The notes under the pieces are model-generated. The model saw only the letters and a program-made list of their open reading frames with translations. It was not told the origin of the DNA and searched no databases. DNA of 64,000 bases from Isoetes taiwanensis (taxonomy: Eukaryota > Streptophyta > Lycopodiopsida > Isoetales > Isoetaceae): contig JAJEKV010000064.1 of assembly GCA_021234155.1 (NCBI GenBank), forward strand, positions 7,504,001 to 7,568,000, in the 5' to 3' direction. The translations under genes were made by a program, and so were the position numbers. Of the stretch, positions 1-11,617 are shown piece after piece (the stretch's first letter is position 1; every line of letters begins with the position of its first letter).

Positions 1-2918
1 TTGAGTAAAGAAAACTATTCAACCAAAGTTCAATGGCAAAGCTACGGTCTTCAATGTCTCTGATCGTATTTTTATTTTTCCTATCAATGCCTTGAAATAA
101 TAAATTCCACTACAAAATAGCACAAAACTCCTCTGACCTGCATCAGAAAATGCCCCTATTTTTTCTTCATTTTTCTCAATCTTTTGCACTTGTTTTTTCA
201 TTTATGCTTCAAATAACGACCCTTTCCCCTTTATTTAGTTCTTTCAAGATGCAAAGTTTCATTTTGGTGTCAATTCAAAAGCTTTGTGTAAGAGCTTGTT
301 CGGATGTGAAGGGCCATCTGCATGCTCGAATTTGCCAGAAAGAGGCAGTGTTGACTAGAAATTTGTGATCAACGATCACAAATCGAACAAAATATGAAAT
401 AAATGCAAGAAATAAAAAAGGACTAACAAGAAAATGCAAAAAGAAAGCAAGAAGATTGAAAGAACATGAATGTAGAGCTAGACTCATACCAAAAATTGAG
501 TCATCTGGCCTATGTTGCCCCTTCAAAACCAAAGAAATAGAGCTTGCTCTTGTCAAAAACAACATCAATTAGCGGTGGCGACATGGCGGCAAAGCTCCCC
601 CATTGCTAAATGCAGAGAAGATAAGAAAAAAAATGAAGACATCGTAGATGACCTTTTTTTCACCACATGGAACCACCAAATGGCCTTAGATGGCTTCCAC
701 TAATGGGAAATACCCTTTAGGGGGAATTCTGGGCGATGGAAACAATGCCAACATCCTAACAACGGGAATCTCTTCCATGCTCAAAATTCCCTCTAAAGGG
801 GGATTTCCTTATACAGAAAATCCCAAATTAACAAGATAGATGAGCCAATAACTATTTGCTTTGAGGCCAAAAAGAAAAGTCTGTAACTCACGTATGGTGG
901 GTTGGGTATGTCCATAGGCACTCACAAACCAAGCCATACTTGTTGAGATAGTATGATGTAACTAACTAATATTCATGTCTCATAAGGCTGGGTTCACATG
1001 CACTGTCGAGAGCCATCAGAGTCATGCAAAATGGCTCACCATTTTTCGCGCACCATCACATGCTATAGTCTATTTACATAAGGTAAAACAAGGCATCCGT
1101 GAAAGCCGATGCTGCATATGAATCCAACCTAAGGGCAGTACCCTATCCTATCAACAAGAAACATGTACAATGTACCAATCACAAGAATAATTCTCAGACT
1201 TAGATGCCCCACCTAAGAATTTCTCTATTCTAGAAACTAGCAATGCAGTATTATTAGCACATAACATGAACAAAATAATAAGAACCAATAAGTTGTAAAT
1301 GCAAATGTCATAACCTTACAATAACCAAGAGATAACCATGAGACCATGAGGAACCATGAAATAACATATCCATAAGCATGCAATGCCTACTCCTGTTCTA
1401 TGGCCACCTGGGCTGATCAGGCCCCGCCGCAAATACGGGCGGGGTAAGCCTCATGTGTACACACCCTCCTAGCCTACATCTAGCGCTAGGGGAATACTTC
1501 CAAGCCATGTAGCGCGACGAAGCACGCTTGCTGGGGTGACAACGCTCGATGTCAGGAACAAGAAACAACCGAGTCCAAGCCACCGCAAATGGACTCCGGC
1601 CCCAGAGACTATGCACTCATATATCAGCCAAGAACTTAGCACATGCCCCTGATGTGGGGATTTCCCATATCCCCTGCATCATTCAAATTGTGTGGCAGAT
1701 TTTGTAAGAAAGAAATGGCAATAAGAATTTAGCACCTTCCACCAGAACTTAAGCATAAGGATATGAGGAAACAAGGTTTATGAAAGATGAAAAGAAAAAT
1801 GGCGTAAGAAAACAAGGTATAAACAAGGTATTATAAAGAAAGATTAAAAGAATGGAGATGACAACGTATGTGAAATGAAAAGAAAGGAAAAGATGGGATG
1901 CACCTTTTTTATTCAAATAAATTAAACACAAGAAACTCTACAAGAGAGTGTTAAAGAGGAGGAGAACAAGTCCCCTCAAGATATTTATAATTTTTTTCAC
2001 AAATCTTGGCCATCCACTTGGCATGATCCTGGCGCTTCTTTTGACACCTCATCAATCCTCTTGCTTTTGTCTTCTTCTCCTTCATAACCAAATTTGTCTT
2101 CTTACGTAACAACTAACACAAATTAATATAGGCCTTTGGATTTTAACAGCAAGCACAAATAAATCTAGGCCCTTGATCTTCTCCCCTATTTTAGACCTTT
2201 AGAGAGCATTGCTTCTTATGTTGACCGGGATTTGCTAAAAATCCAGTCAACAGCCCCACATGTCAGAGTTTAAACCATATTTATCATCATATGATCCAAG
2301 AATCAAGAGTCATTCACATGTATTTCCTATGCATTTACCAAGAATAATGCTAACACTTGCAATGAACAGATCACATTCATGTTCTACGATAGTATGCTGC
2401 CAAATATTCAACAAGTACATGCTCACATAATGCAATCTTGACACATAACCATGGTATCCAAGCATGTAGCATGTCTAGATACATTATACAAGAACACATA
2501 GAAGGTCTAGCATTTTCCTCCCCATAGGAAAATCTTATTCTAGCATGGCATAATATTGTATTCCCAAGCAATCATGATATCCCTACAATTTACATCAATA
2601 TAAGGTACAAGGATCACTTAGCAACTACAATATGCTTCCACCAGCATGCTTTTCCAGAGTCACTCCCTCCATAAGGAGTGAACATTTTACAGAGTACTCA
2701 TACGCAATTCAGTATGTTAGTTTGTTTTTCTCACTAATAAATTAATTACATAGCTTAGAATTTTATTTGGCCAACAACACTCCATGCCATTGCCATACTC
2801 CAGAAGCCCCCATAAGCTTCTCTAGGCCGCTGTGGCATACATCCTCTTACTATCCGACTAGGATATTAATCTGTCTCATCTTAGCTCCATGGTTATTTCT
2901 TAGCAGTGCAATTCCATA
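1..2918. other. Intergenic DNA with no supported gene
   Basis: This AT-rich stretch holds only short open frames on both strands, none with a recognisable motif or coding character. A more GC-rich patch at about 1400-1620 stands out in composition but shows no gene. No RNA gene or clear repeat was seen. Confidence 0.6.
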
Positions 2919-3284
2919 TCATAGTTTAGTTTGACATCTTAACACTAGAGTTGTTACTGGAACTATCCTGGGTTCATCCACCACAATTGGTCCAACATAC
3001 CCTCTGCCACTTAAACCCAGATATCTAACAAGAGAAATTTCCATTTCATAAGATACCACCGCTTTTGGAATCTTCACTTGATTCTTTATGGTATGGAGAA
3101 TTTCAGGACCAATGGATTTACTGATATGTTGTAGTGATTGCCCAAACCTTATAGAATTCAGCAGTTTGTACGCCATGCCAGAACTGCATTTTCTAAACTT
3201 TCTAGCATAAAGGGGTCCAAACGTTTTTAAAATTGAAAGTAATTGATGTTTTATTATAAAACATGTTGATTTGCATGTTTTCAT
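2919..3284 (-). CDS. Unrecognised 121-codon open frame
   Basis: An open frame of 121 codons with Met at its start. I do not recognise the product. The C-terminal third is hydrophobic and Gly-containing (LSGRGYVGPIVVDEP), but no catalytic motif or membrane span is clear. It lies just upstream of a LINE 3' end on the opposite strand. It may be a chance frame or an old retroelement relic. Confidence 0.15.
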   Translation of the reverse strand: MKTCKSTCFIIKHQLLSILKTFGPLYARKFRKCSSGMAYKLLNSIRFGQSLQHISKSIGPEILHTIKNQVKIPKAVVSYEMEISLVRYLGLSGRGYVGPIVVDEPRIVPVTTLVLRCQTKL

Positions 3285-3499
3285 GTGTCGCTGCTATTAG
3301 ATGACATTATATGAAGTCGTCAAACCATATTAGCTCAAAAAAGCTGTTTGGGGTTATGAATTGTTTCTCCTTTACTATAACACGTTTTGACGTAAGACTT
3401 GTGGCCATAAGTTGTCAACTCTAAGAGATATAATCCAATATTTTTTTGAAGTCTCCATAAGTCGCGTTGATCTCAATTTCATGAAAGAAGATTCGACAC

Positions 3500-3905
3500 A
3501 GAATTCAGGACAAAAATGGCGCGATTGAGGATGAATGTCATACCCTCCAGATCTGCCCGGCATTTGCCCATATCCGAGAGAGGTATGTTCGACTACTAGT
3601 GCCTGGCCAGCCGTTGCATCAGTTATTGACTACGGCGTCAGTGGGTTTGTTGGGGTCATACCTCCAGGAGGTTATGGATGCACGGACTCGTTTGTGTCCT
3701 ACGGGACGGTCTTGAACTGTCCTATGCAATTGTACAGTCTGCCAGCATGCTTATTACTGTTAAGGTTTTTCCCTCGAAAACCCTTCGGGGCGGGGGTTTT
3801 TTAATCCTGTCAGTAATACGCTTGCTGCTCTCTTTTTGTTTGGGTCCCATAGGCCAGTTGGTCTCCGTGGACGCTAAAAACCTATTCTATTCTATTCTAT
3901 TCTTC
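3500..3905 (+). mobile_element. 5'-truncated LINE: ORF2 C-terminus, 3' UTR, hairpin and (TATTC)n tail
   Basis: Reading from about 3515 gives GAIEDECHTLQICPAFAHIR, which lines up with the C-terminal Cys/His region of the longer LINE at 27.1-29.8 kb (AKIEDESHTLLYCSAYEDIR). That frame continues to a TGA near 3717. The 3' UTR follows, then a conserved hairpin (about 3844-3875, GTCCCATAGGCC...GGTCTCCGTGGAC), then a TATTC microsatellite tail at 3883-3903. The first Cys pair of the finger is missing at the 5' breakpoint. The same hairpin and tail recur inverted at about 12.2 kb. Severe 5' truncation with an intact 3' end is typical of target-primed reverse transcription. Confidence 0.75.
3770..3815 (+). 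repeat. Inverted repeat around a GC hairpin and T-run
   Basis: GCTTATTACTG is followed by CAGTAATACGC, its near-perfect inverse. Between them lies AAAACCC...GGGGGTTTTTT, a GC stem followed by a T-run. A second such structure lies at 4703-4780. They resemble terminators in shape. No function is claimed. Confidence 0.4.
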
Positions 3906-4010
3906 TCGCTACGTACTTCGCGCCCACCTCAATACTTGGAGTTTTCGCGGCGACTGGGCTTATCGTTAAGGAAGTTCTCTGGTGGTCGGCCGGTTTTGTG
4001 TCTCTTGCGA

Positions 4011-4081
4011 GTCCCTTCCCAGAATAGCATCGATCCGAGCCATCGGATCGCCATTCTGGGAAGGGACGAGCTCCTATATAA
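4011..4081 (+). promoter_or_regulatory. Long hairpin directly upstream of a TATA box
   Basis: The outer arms GTCCCTTCCCAGAAT (4011-4025) and ATTCTGGGAAGGGAC (4053-4067) are exact inverse complements. Nested inside is CGATCCGA-GCCA-TCGGATCG (4031-4050). Seven bases later comes TATATAA (4075-4081). Part of the left arm and the preceding GGCCGGTTTTGTGTC recur at about 4917-4945. The position suggests a core promoter with an upstream palindrome. The transcript is unknown, since no clear ORF follows. Confidence 0.5.
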
Positions 4082-4230
4082 GGCCCTTTCCTCTTTCGGC
4101 TCGGTTATCGGCATCTTCTCACAGCAGCTCCTCTTCTATTGCCGTTGCTTCCCTCCCTTCCCGCCCTGCTATGTGGGGGTATGCGTCTTTTTCATCTATA
4201 TTTTTTGTTCATGCACTCTTTGTTGTTCTC

Positions 4231-4369
4231 CACCTTTGGGTGTTGCTATTATCATGTTTTCTTTTTATCGGCATCATGCCGCATTATTTTCCACCAGTGG
4301 GTGATGCTGTTTATTTCCACCTCGAGGGTGATGCATATTTTCACATGATAGTTTTCCACCCGTTGGATG
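4231..4369 (+). repeat. Four spaced CACC-N-GGTG mini-hairpins
   Basis: Degenerate units, each with TTCCACC then GGGTGATGC or close variants, occur at 4231-4242, 4292-4303, 4318-4330 and 4357-4369. Each could form a tiny CACC/GGTG stem, and the loop bases differ between units. They lie 150-290 bp downstream of the TATA box at 4075. Confidence 0.45.
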
Positions 4370-4534
4370 ATGCTTTTCCACGTTATTTCTTTTCTGTTGT
4401 GTTCTTTTTTATCTGTTTCGTCGCTCATATTTGGGAATTTTTTTATGCAGTCTGTTTCCTCCGCGCTGTGCATGTTGCTTTTCTCTAACCATTCACGGGT
4501 GTTTTTTAGGGGTTCTTTTGTGTTGCTTGCAGGA

Positions 4535-4697
4535 TTCCGCCGTCTTCGAGGGTCCTGTTCTATTTTTGCTCGCCATCAGCCCATTTCCTTCACTTCTCCA
4601 TGCGACACATTTGAGGTTCGCCGTCTTTTGGGGTCCTGCTAGATTTGCATTCGCCATCAACCCATCTCCTCCCGTTCTCCAGGCAACCCATTCAAGG
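4535..4697 (+). repeat. Two tandem units of about 82 bp
   Basis: Unit one (4535-4616) and unit two (4617-4697) share the order CGCCGTCTT, GGGTCCTG, CGCCATCA and a closing CAAGG/TGAGG. They differ at scattered positions, so this is a diverged tandem duplication. Confidence 0.6.
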
Positions 4698-4702
4698 CTC
4701 TT

Positions 4703-4780
4703 GGCGACCATTTCTCATTAGGGTTTTCCTCGAAAACCCGAAAGGGCGGGGTTTTTTATCCCGATGAGAAGTTGTCGCCA
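4703..4780 (+). repeat. Inverted repeat enclosing a terminator-like hairpin
   Basis: GGCGACCATTTCTCAT on the left is matched in inverse by ATGAGAAGTTGTCGCC on the right. Inside are GGGTTTTCCTCGAAAACCC and AAAACCC GAAAGGGC GGGGTTTTTT. The structure closely resembles the one at 3770-3815. Confidence 0.5.
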
Positions 4781-4949
4781 TTACCCTTCTATATTGCCTA
4801 TGCGCATTTTCTGTTTGTGGGGTAGTCCGATATTGTTCCTATGGTCGGCTACCCCTCTCTATATATTCTTCAAAACATTGTATACTGCTGCTGTGATGAA
4901 TGACAAGCCTATCTATGGCCGGTTTTGTGTCCCTTCCCAGAATATACTA

Positions 4950-7495
4950 CTATATGTAAGACATGAATATAAATAGGCATGGACTATTATGGTCCACAAT
5001 TAGATGAACTAGGTATAGAAGTAGATCTCTTTAAGTATCATTACCAATTCTATTTATTATTCATTTGTCACTTATACAATGATATGGTGATTTTCTACCT
5101 TCTCTAATATAATTTTTGGAAGAATGAGTGGAGATTCATATAGGTTCAATTTGCTTATGCTTCAACATTACCATTAAATAAGGCAATTCTAGCAACCAAC
5201 TAATTTTTTCAAATAGAATACTATTGGAATCTATATATTCCTAAGGCGAGTTTAAAATTAATTAAGATGATGATGTTCTGGCTTTTTGAATGATCCTAAG
5301 CCATGTGGACCAACAGTAGAAAACAGACGTAGCAGTCTAACTTTATTTTTCATAGTTATAGTTTTTTATATTTGTTTTTCATTCTTTTGCATTACTTCCA
5401 CAACTTGAGAAGTTTGAAAATACAAGTTTTGAGTTCACCATTCAATGCATAGGTTTATGAAATCCATGGAACGCGTAATCTAACAGATAACTTGGAATGG
5501 ACACTAGAAAGTTTACTCTAAACCTCAAGATAATGAGCATTGATTATTTTTAATGAATGGAATGATTCATGAGGTGCTTATATCCCACAATTGAAACTGA
5601 AATCGATTAATGTGAGGGAGTTCTTAATTTTAAAAAGGTGGACCAGTAATGGTCCCAGGAAAACAAACCTTTCTTGATTTCTTGTGAACAAACGCTATGC
5701 TTTTTTAATGTATTTGTTTTTAGAGTGGTTTCGTATTATGGTAATCTTTCATAATATGATTTTTTGGAGGATGAATTTGAATCATTTTACTCCTATATAG
5801 ACATAAGTTATCAATCACTTGTAAATGAAAAAATAAATGGACATTTTTCTTAGATAAAGCAAGTTGTCTACCACTTGTATTCAAAATTTGAGGTCAAAAT
5901 TCATTTCCTTACAAAAGTTAGAGATTTGATTTGGGAACAACTTTCTGGAAACCAGTATTGGTTCACAGAAGACAGACAACAACTTTGACCCTGTCATATT
6001 CAAACAACCCTATCTCCCTTCTCAGATCTCGGATTGAGATGCAGTTTTTTTGTGTTTTACTCTCTAACTTGTGAAGAAAAATACAAAAATACTGAAAAAA
6101 AAGCATTAAAATCTTCTTGCTGAGACAGTTTTACTTTATCTAAACATAAAGCAAAACAGACTTGACCCCCTTGTATTTACCTAAGTCTAACTCTCATAAA
6201 CGGAGACCAATAGATTTTTAGGTATTTTTCTCATGCAATATCTGCTATATATTAATATATAAGAAGAGTTTGACTGATTATTGAACCTTTGAATTTATAC
6301 AAATTTTAAAGCAAACAGTGCATTGCACCTTTTTTGGTACATCATGTGACGACTCTAGTGTTAACTTCATTCTAATCACCAAAGGTACATTTCCTTTTTC
6401 TAATCACCAAAGGTACATATACTTTTTTCTATCTATCTTCTAAATTAGCATCTTGTCTCATGGAGCTAATGGTGACTTTCATGCCCTTGTTAGAACCTCC
6501 ATGCAGCCCCTATAAGCTACATGATCTCCAAGGTTCCAATTGAGTTTTGGCTTCTCCAAAGCAGAACATATCTATTAATATTGATGTTGCCAGGATCCCG
6601 TTTACTCCATACAAGATCTGCCCCATTACCTACAATTCCAAAGATTATTCGCAGACTTCTTACAATAATCTTGGCTTAGTTCTTACTTCCTCTTATTCCA
6701 TCATGGCAAAAAACATTCAATCTCACATTATCACATTCAAGATCACTCAGATTCCTTTTACTCTTAATTCAAATCATTAAATTATGATTTCTTTCTTCAA
6801 CAACAAGAACAATCTAAGCAATCTAAGCATCCCCTGGTGTAAGCGGCAAACCACCCACCTGAAAACCACTTCATTAATGGCCCTTTGACTCCTTCTAGCT
6901 ATTCTCTTCTCAAAACATCCCCTCCTTTTAGCTCCAATAAGCAAGCTGTACAAAGAAATACAATGGTGCAATCAATTCTGACACAGCTTCAGTCTTTCTG
7001 CCATATCTCCCTCATACGGATGAATTTCGACTTTATCAGACCCAATCCAGAAAGCTAATTTGAAAATCTTTCTAGTAAAGTAAAAATTACCTGAATTGGA
7101 TCTCGGGCTGCCGAGATATGATGCTCCAAAGTTTAGCCAGCAAGACTACCCAGAAATTGCTCCTTCTGCCTCCTTCCAAAAACCCTTATAGAAACTGATG
7201 CCCTTTGATTTTATCACATGAATTTTATATAAACTTCTCATACATAGTATGTATTCCTCATGTAATGACCGATTGGAATATTCTCAATAATCATCAATAG
7301 GCAAATGTAAATTACATGCCTGCTAGCGGACCAAGCTCGTTACAAAACTGGAATAGAACAACGAATGGAAATTAGAAAACCTTCTGGAGGTTTCTTGGCA
7401 GAGCTATGGTAGCGCTGCCTGAGCTCTCGACCAAGATGATTTACGTTTTGAACAAAAGGCTAAAAATCACGGAAATTCCGCTTTGTGGACGTTTA
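4950..7495. other. AT-rich intergenic DNA
   Basis: No convincing coding or RNA signal was found. The only item noted is a small duplication near 6372-6425, where CTAATCACCAAAGGTACAT occurs twice in tandem. Confidence 0.6.
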
Positions 7496-7502
7496 TGTAT
7501 AA

Positions 7503-7642
7503 GGGAAAATACCCCTCGAGGGTTTTCTGGGGAGTAATTTGCGAGGCGGTGCCGCCAGCGGCAGAGCCGCGAGTGCGTCAGCTACCACTGGCGGCGCTGC
7601 CGAGCAAATTGCCTCCGAAAAACCCGAGCAGGGTATTTTCCC
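7503..7642. repeat. 140-bp foldback element
   Basis: The left arm (7503-7557) begins GGGAAAATACCC. The right arm (7589-7642) is its imperfect inverse and ends GGGTATTTTCCC. The arms are about 55 bp and 54 bp with a 31-base spacer. They include matched blocks around GGGTTTT/AAAACCC, AATTTGC/GCAAATT and GCCGCCA/TGGCGGC. It is GC-rich in an AT-rich setting, and no clear target-site duplication was seen. It may be a small foldback or MITE-type element. Confidence 0.65.
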
Positions 7643-7645
7643 GTG

Positions 7646-8385
7646 CGTAATCAATGGGAGACTTAAATTTCCACTAGTATTTTGCCACATGGCATTTATC
7701 TTCTCTCTTTTCTTTGTCCTGGCGGAGGTAGACTTGAACGATTTTCTCCGGTGGAGCTTTGCGAAGCACAGACAACCCGTTTAATGAACTTGCCCCTGTG
7801 TTTTTTAGTGCCCCTATGTGTGTTTGTTTCGTGAAGCCAAATCCGTTGCTAATCTTGAAGCGAAATATTCAGATGCACACATCCTTCAGATCTTGAAGCG
7901 AAATCTTAAATCCAGATCTTGAAGCGAAACCTTGAACCAGAACACATTCTTGAAGCCAAATCTTGAAACCAAATCCGTCGTTGTTTGTTTGTTTGTGTTC
8001 GATTCAATGTTCTAGCATCTCCGTCAAAAAGAACGTAAGATCCTTGTTGATGCTTTTGAATCCCGCTAGAAACACTCTGGCTGTAGTTGGATAGATCAGT
8101 TGGATAGAACTCAGGAAAGAAAGAAATGCCAAAGAGGTGAGCTAAGAAGGAGCCATAGCAAAAAAATGCATGCTCGGCCATAGCCGCAGAAGAACGCGAT
8201 ATTTTGCTTGACCATATCGCCTAACTTATACTTTCTGCCATAGCCTGCTCGGCCATAGCCGCAGAAGAACCCCATAGCCGTAGAAGAACGCCAGGTGCCC
8301 AAACAGAGCAGAAGAGAGCCATGGCGGCGCCGCTCCACAATAACACGCCAAATATAGGCGTAATTTAAGCCTCCCATTGATTACG
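7646..8385. mobile_element. Possible non-autonomous DNA transposon with inverted ends
   Basis: CGTAATCAATGGGAG followed by CTTAAATT at 7646-7671 is repeated in inverse at 8359-8385. The enclosed 740 bp contain no transposase. They include irregular repeats of TCTTGAAGCGAAAT (7853-7965) and of CTCGGCCATAGCCGCAGAAG (8172-8300). The left end lies three bases from the foldback at 7503-7642. No matching target-site duplication was identified, so the call is tentative. Confidence 0.35.
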
Positions 8386-8849
8386 TTATGTAGAATGGCA
8401 TGGGGGAAGCCATTCTTGCAGCCCCCATGACCTGCAGAATCAGGGAGCGCAAGGCAAGAATAACCGGATTCTACAGGTTTTGTGGACTCAATTTTTGGGT
8501 TGCCCCTAAGGGGGCAAACCCTTGTTTATGTGGGGTTTGTGGCATATTCTAGGTATATGCCAGTATATGCCCAGAATATGCCGATGACTGCTAAAAACCC
8601 ATTATTGTCTGTAAATGCTAGGTCACTTGTGTTAGTCGGCAGCACTCTTGGAAACCGGATAACTGGTGGTGTTCTGGCGATGGTGGGTGCTGTAGCTCCA
8701 GCTTCTTCCTAGGCCCTTAGCTGCACAAAGACCGCTCAACAAGCTTCACTCCTGGGTTCTTGGGCTTTTCTATGCATACGATGGATCATTAAAGCTTGGC
8801 ATACAGGCTTCCGAAAGTGTCAGATAGGCAGCCCAAAGACGACTTCAAA

Positions 8850-9003
8850 CATCTCCTTTGGTTGGCAGTGCTTTGGTTGATATGTATGCGAAATGTGGAT
8901 CACTTGGTGAGGCAAAAATGCACTTCTCGGCATTGAAGATGATAGTTGAAGTTATCTTTTCCGGTGCTTGGAAATCTATCTTTGCAAGGAAAACTCTGGA
9001 ATA
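8850..9003 (+). pseudogene. Pentatricopeptide-repeat (PPR) fragment
   Basis: Translation gives VGSALVDMYAKCGSLGEAK, the signature of a plant PPR repeat as found in PLS-class organelle RNA-binding proteins. The frame reaches a TAG at 9001-9003, followed by more open frame containing NNTGAEAFKC, another PPR-like piece. Only one or two repeats remain and no start is visible. It is therefore a relic rather than a gene. Confidence 0.6.
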
Positions 9004-9739
9004 GGTAAACAATACTGGAGCAGAAGCATTCAAATGCGTCGATTATGGAGCTTTAGTTTTCCAACAAGTTTTTGAGGTCATTGCAACTTCTGATATATTA
9101 TCCAGTGCCCACTGTCTAATTGAATGGGCAGAACATCACAAATTTGCACACGATTGCATTGACATATCCCTGGTCATGCTTTCTGTGGCAAACAATCAAT
9201 ATCAACAGGAATCCTTTAACCTCACATCAATATTTATTATACAGGTGGTTGTCCTACCATAAACTTCGTTGTTATCTTCTCTGTATAGCTTTGGTTCTTC
9301 TCCCGGATAAATATGATTTATAGATGGTTGGCGTCTTGGCTCAATGACAATTGACAGCTTAGCTAGGAATTGGTGGCTGCACATATGTCGTCCTGCGTTT
9401 CATGTTTTTTGTCCATGCATCTTTCATGATGCATATCTGTTTGAAGAACAAACTGGCACTTCTAAGGCTTGCTACTGTTGCAACCAGCGTGATTCAGTTT
9501 GGCATTCAGTTTCATTCATACGTAGATTGGCATTCAGTTTGGTGCCTTTAGAACATTCATTTAAAAATGCCACTTTTTCTTTTATCTGACTACATCTGTC
9601 AACATTGTCAATTGTTCATGGGGTTATAAGACATGCAACAAGTATCATTTCTTGGGTGGATCATTCACTGCAACTCGTGACACTAGGTATTCATCATTAA
9701 GGGCGTTGTGGATTCAGAAGATCTGCCATTGAACATTTC

Positions 9740-10740
9740 AAGAAACATGTTGCAGCAGAATAACATTCTGAACCATGTCCTCAATATGACTGATAAGGCA
9801 TGCATTGTTTCCCTTTGAATCAGCTCTTATTATAATGTGCCCCATGTTGGCTCAACTCTCTGAGGATATCATGACCCGACTATGGTCATGAGGACCGAAA
9901 ATGATGGATGGCATGAGTTTCATGTTTATTGGGCAAAGAAAAGGGAAGGAACACAAGAAGATTTATCGTGAATTTACAATGCCTACACCTAATGGGTAGG
10001 GCCTCTTTAGTATTTGATTCCTTATCTATATTGTTTAACATGTCTTGAGATCTTACTGTGCATTTGTATTTTGAAGGTATCGCAAGGCACTGAGAATGAC
10101 GAGGCATGCTGAGCAGCATGGATTTCCTTACATTTGATAATACTCCTGTTGCATATGCAGGAATTGAAGCCGAAGAATGTGGTCAGGTACAGTACATATG
10201 ACGATACGACTTGGCAATCAATGTTTTTTGACTTCATATTTTCTCCAGGGTGAGGCGAATGCTGCCAATTTGCGACAAAGGTTTGGATTGAAGGTTCCAA
10301 TTATCTCGACTGTCATTGGTGAAAATGGCTCTGGGGACGCACTTGCAATTGGCTGTGCGAACAAGATGCTAATCCTTGAAAATGCTATGTACTCATTCTG
10401 CGTATATGGTTGTTGAGAACTCTCTTTTATTCCAATAATTGCTAATATCTTACTGCCCGACATGCATTTATGGAAGTGATCTATGCGTTACATTTATGAT
10501 GTATTCCTAAAGATTGTTCTTCATCTTCCTCTATATATTTTTCTTAGAGTAGTTTTAATTAGTATTACTGGTATTATTGCTTAGCCTTTGGTATACACAG
10601 CTAGCTATGCTATGTATATATATTTTCTGCCACTGAACATTGGCAGTTTTCTTTACATGCAGCCCTGATGCTTGTGCAGCTATCCTTTGGAGAACAGCTA
10701 ATGATTCACCACCTCAGATTAGACCATGTTAATAAACGGC
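9740..10740 (+). pseudogene. accA: accA relic: plastid acetyl-CoA carboxylase carboxyltransferase alpha subunit
   Basis: Five blocks in the right order match the alpha carboxyltransferase of plastid acetyl-CoA carboxylase, which makes malonyl-CoA for fatty-acid synthesis. They are [12 protein letters not shown] (about 9750), MDGMSFMFIGQRKGKEHKK then MPTPNG (to 10000), YRKALRMTRHAEQHGFP (from 10077), [12 protein letters not shown] then [18 protein letters not shown] with [20 protein letters not shown] (10140-10400), and PDACAAILWRTA (10662-10710). Intron-like gaps separate the blocks, so it is not a processed copy. Frameshifts occur before MDGMSF and at the Pro-Tyr before the DTP-GAYAG-like segment. 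There is also an in-frame TGA, and the C-terminal region is missing. Confidence 0.75.
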
Positions 10741-11410
10741 CTGTGGAGTATGGCAATTTTCATTGTAGATGCCTTGCTCAAGTGCCATCTGCCAACAAGA
10801 AATGCGTATCTAACCAGGAAGATATAAGCTTAGAGACGCTGCAAAATACTCTCTGAACGTTCTATAAACAACCCACTTTTGATATGAATAATGGTTCTGT
10901 TCAGATTTGTAGACCAACTATGTTGTTGTTCATGCAGCTTATTGTTACACATAATATCTCCTCTGTACTAAAATTATCTGTACATATTCTATAATAGAAG
11001 ATAAGCAAGATTTATTCAGCTGTTCTACACATGAACTACGCACTCTGATAATGTGAGGTCGTTTTTGTGGTAAAAATTCATTCTTGGTTCCTTGCATTAT
11101 TCTTTAAATCTGATACCCCTCTTGATCTGTTCCAATTCTACTACCATAATTATTGCCCTAATGCTTGGGGGATGTTGTTTAATTGTTTGCAATTGACAAA
11201 AGCTGCAATCAGAATAGACTGTTGCTAAGATGATAAATAAATTCTCCTTTGTAGCATTTTAAAAGTACCAAGTGTGTGTTTTATTAAAGATACAAGAGGC
11301 GATTATTGAACATTTTGATTCTTGTGATAACATAATGCAACAGAAATGCAACACTGAGCAACACAATGCCATAGCATAATTTGCTATTATCAACCTCCAC
11401 ATAATTTTAC

Positions 11411-11617
11411 TTGTTGGCCTTCATTAATAGCATGTTCTTCATTTGGACTTTCCAGATTCAAGGCAAGATGATATCAAAAAAAGTTGCAAAGTCAGGTAGT
11501 CATCATAGAGTTGAATGGACTAAAAACCGACTTGTTGCTCTATCTACAGTGCAGATGCTTGAAAGATTGAGGCTCTTAGATTTTAGCCCAGCAAAAGTCC
11601 TGCCAATTTATGCATAG
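11411..11617 (+). CDS. Unrecognised short open frame, possible exon
   Basis: This 68-codon frame is followed by a stop. Its second half (KSGSHHRVEWTKNRLVALST) is polar and basic. I do not recognise it. It lies between the accA relic and thioredoxin y and could be a leftover exon or chance. Confidence 0.15.
   Translation: MLAFINSMFFIWTFQIQGKMISKKVAKSGSHHRVEWTKNRLVALSTVQMLERLRLLDFSPAKVLPIYA

Noticed and set aside
3770-3815. Bacterial rho-independent terminator, suggesting bacterial DNA
   Set aside because: The shape fits, but the surroundings are LINE and plant-like sequence and no bacterial gene is present.
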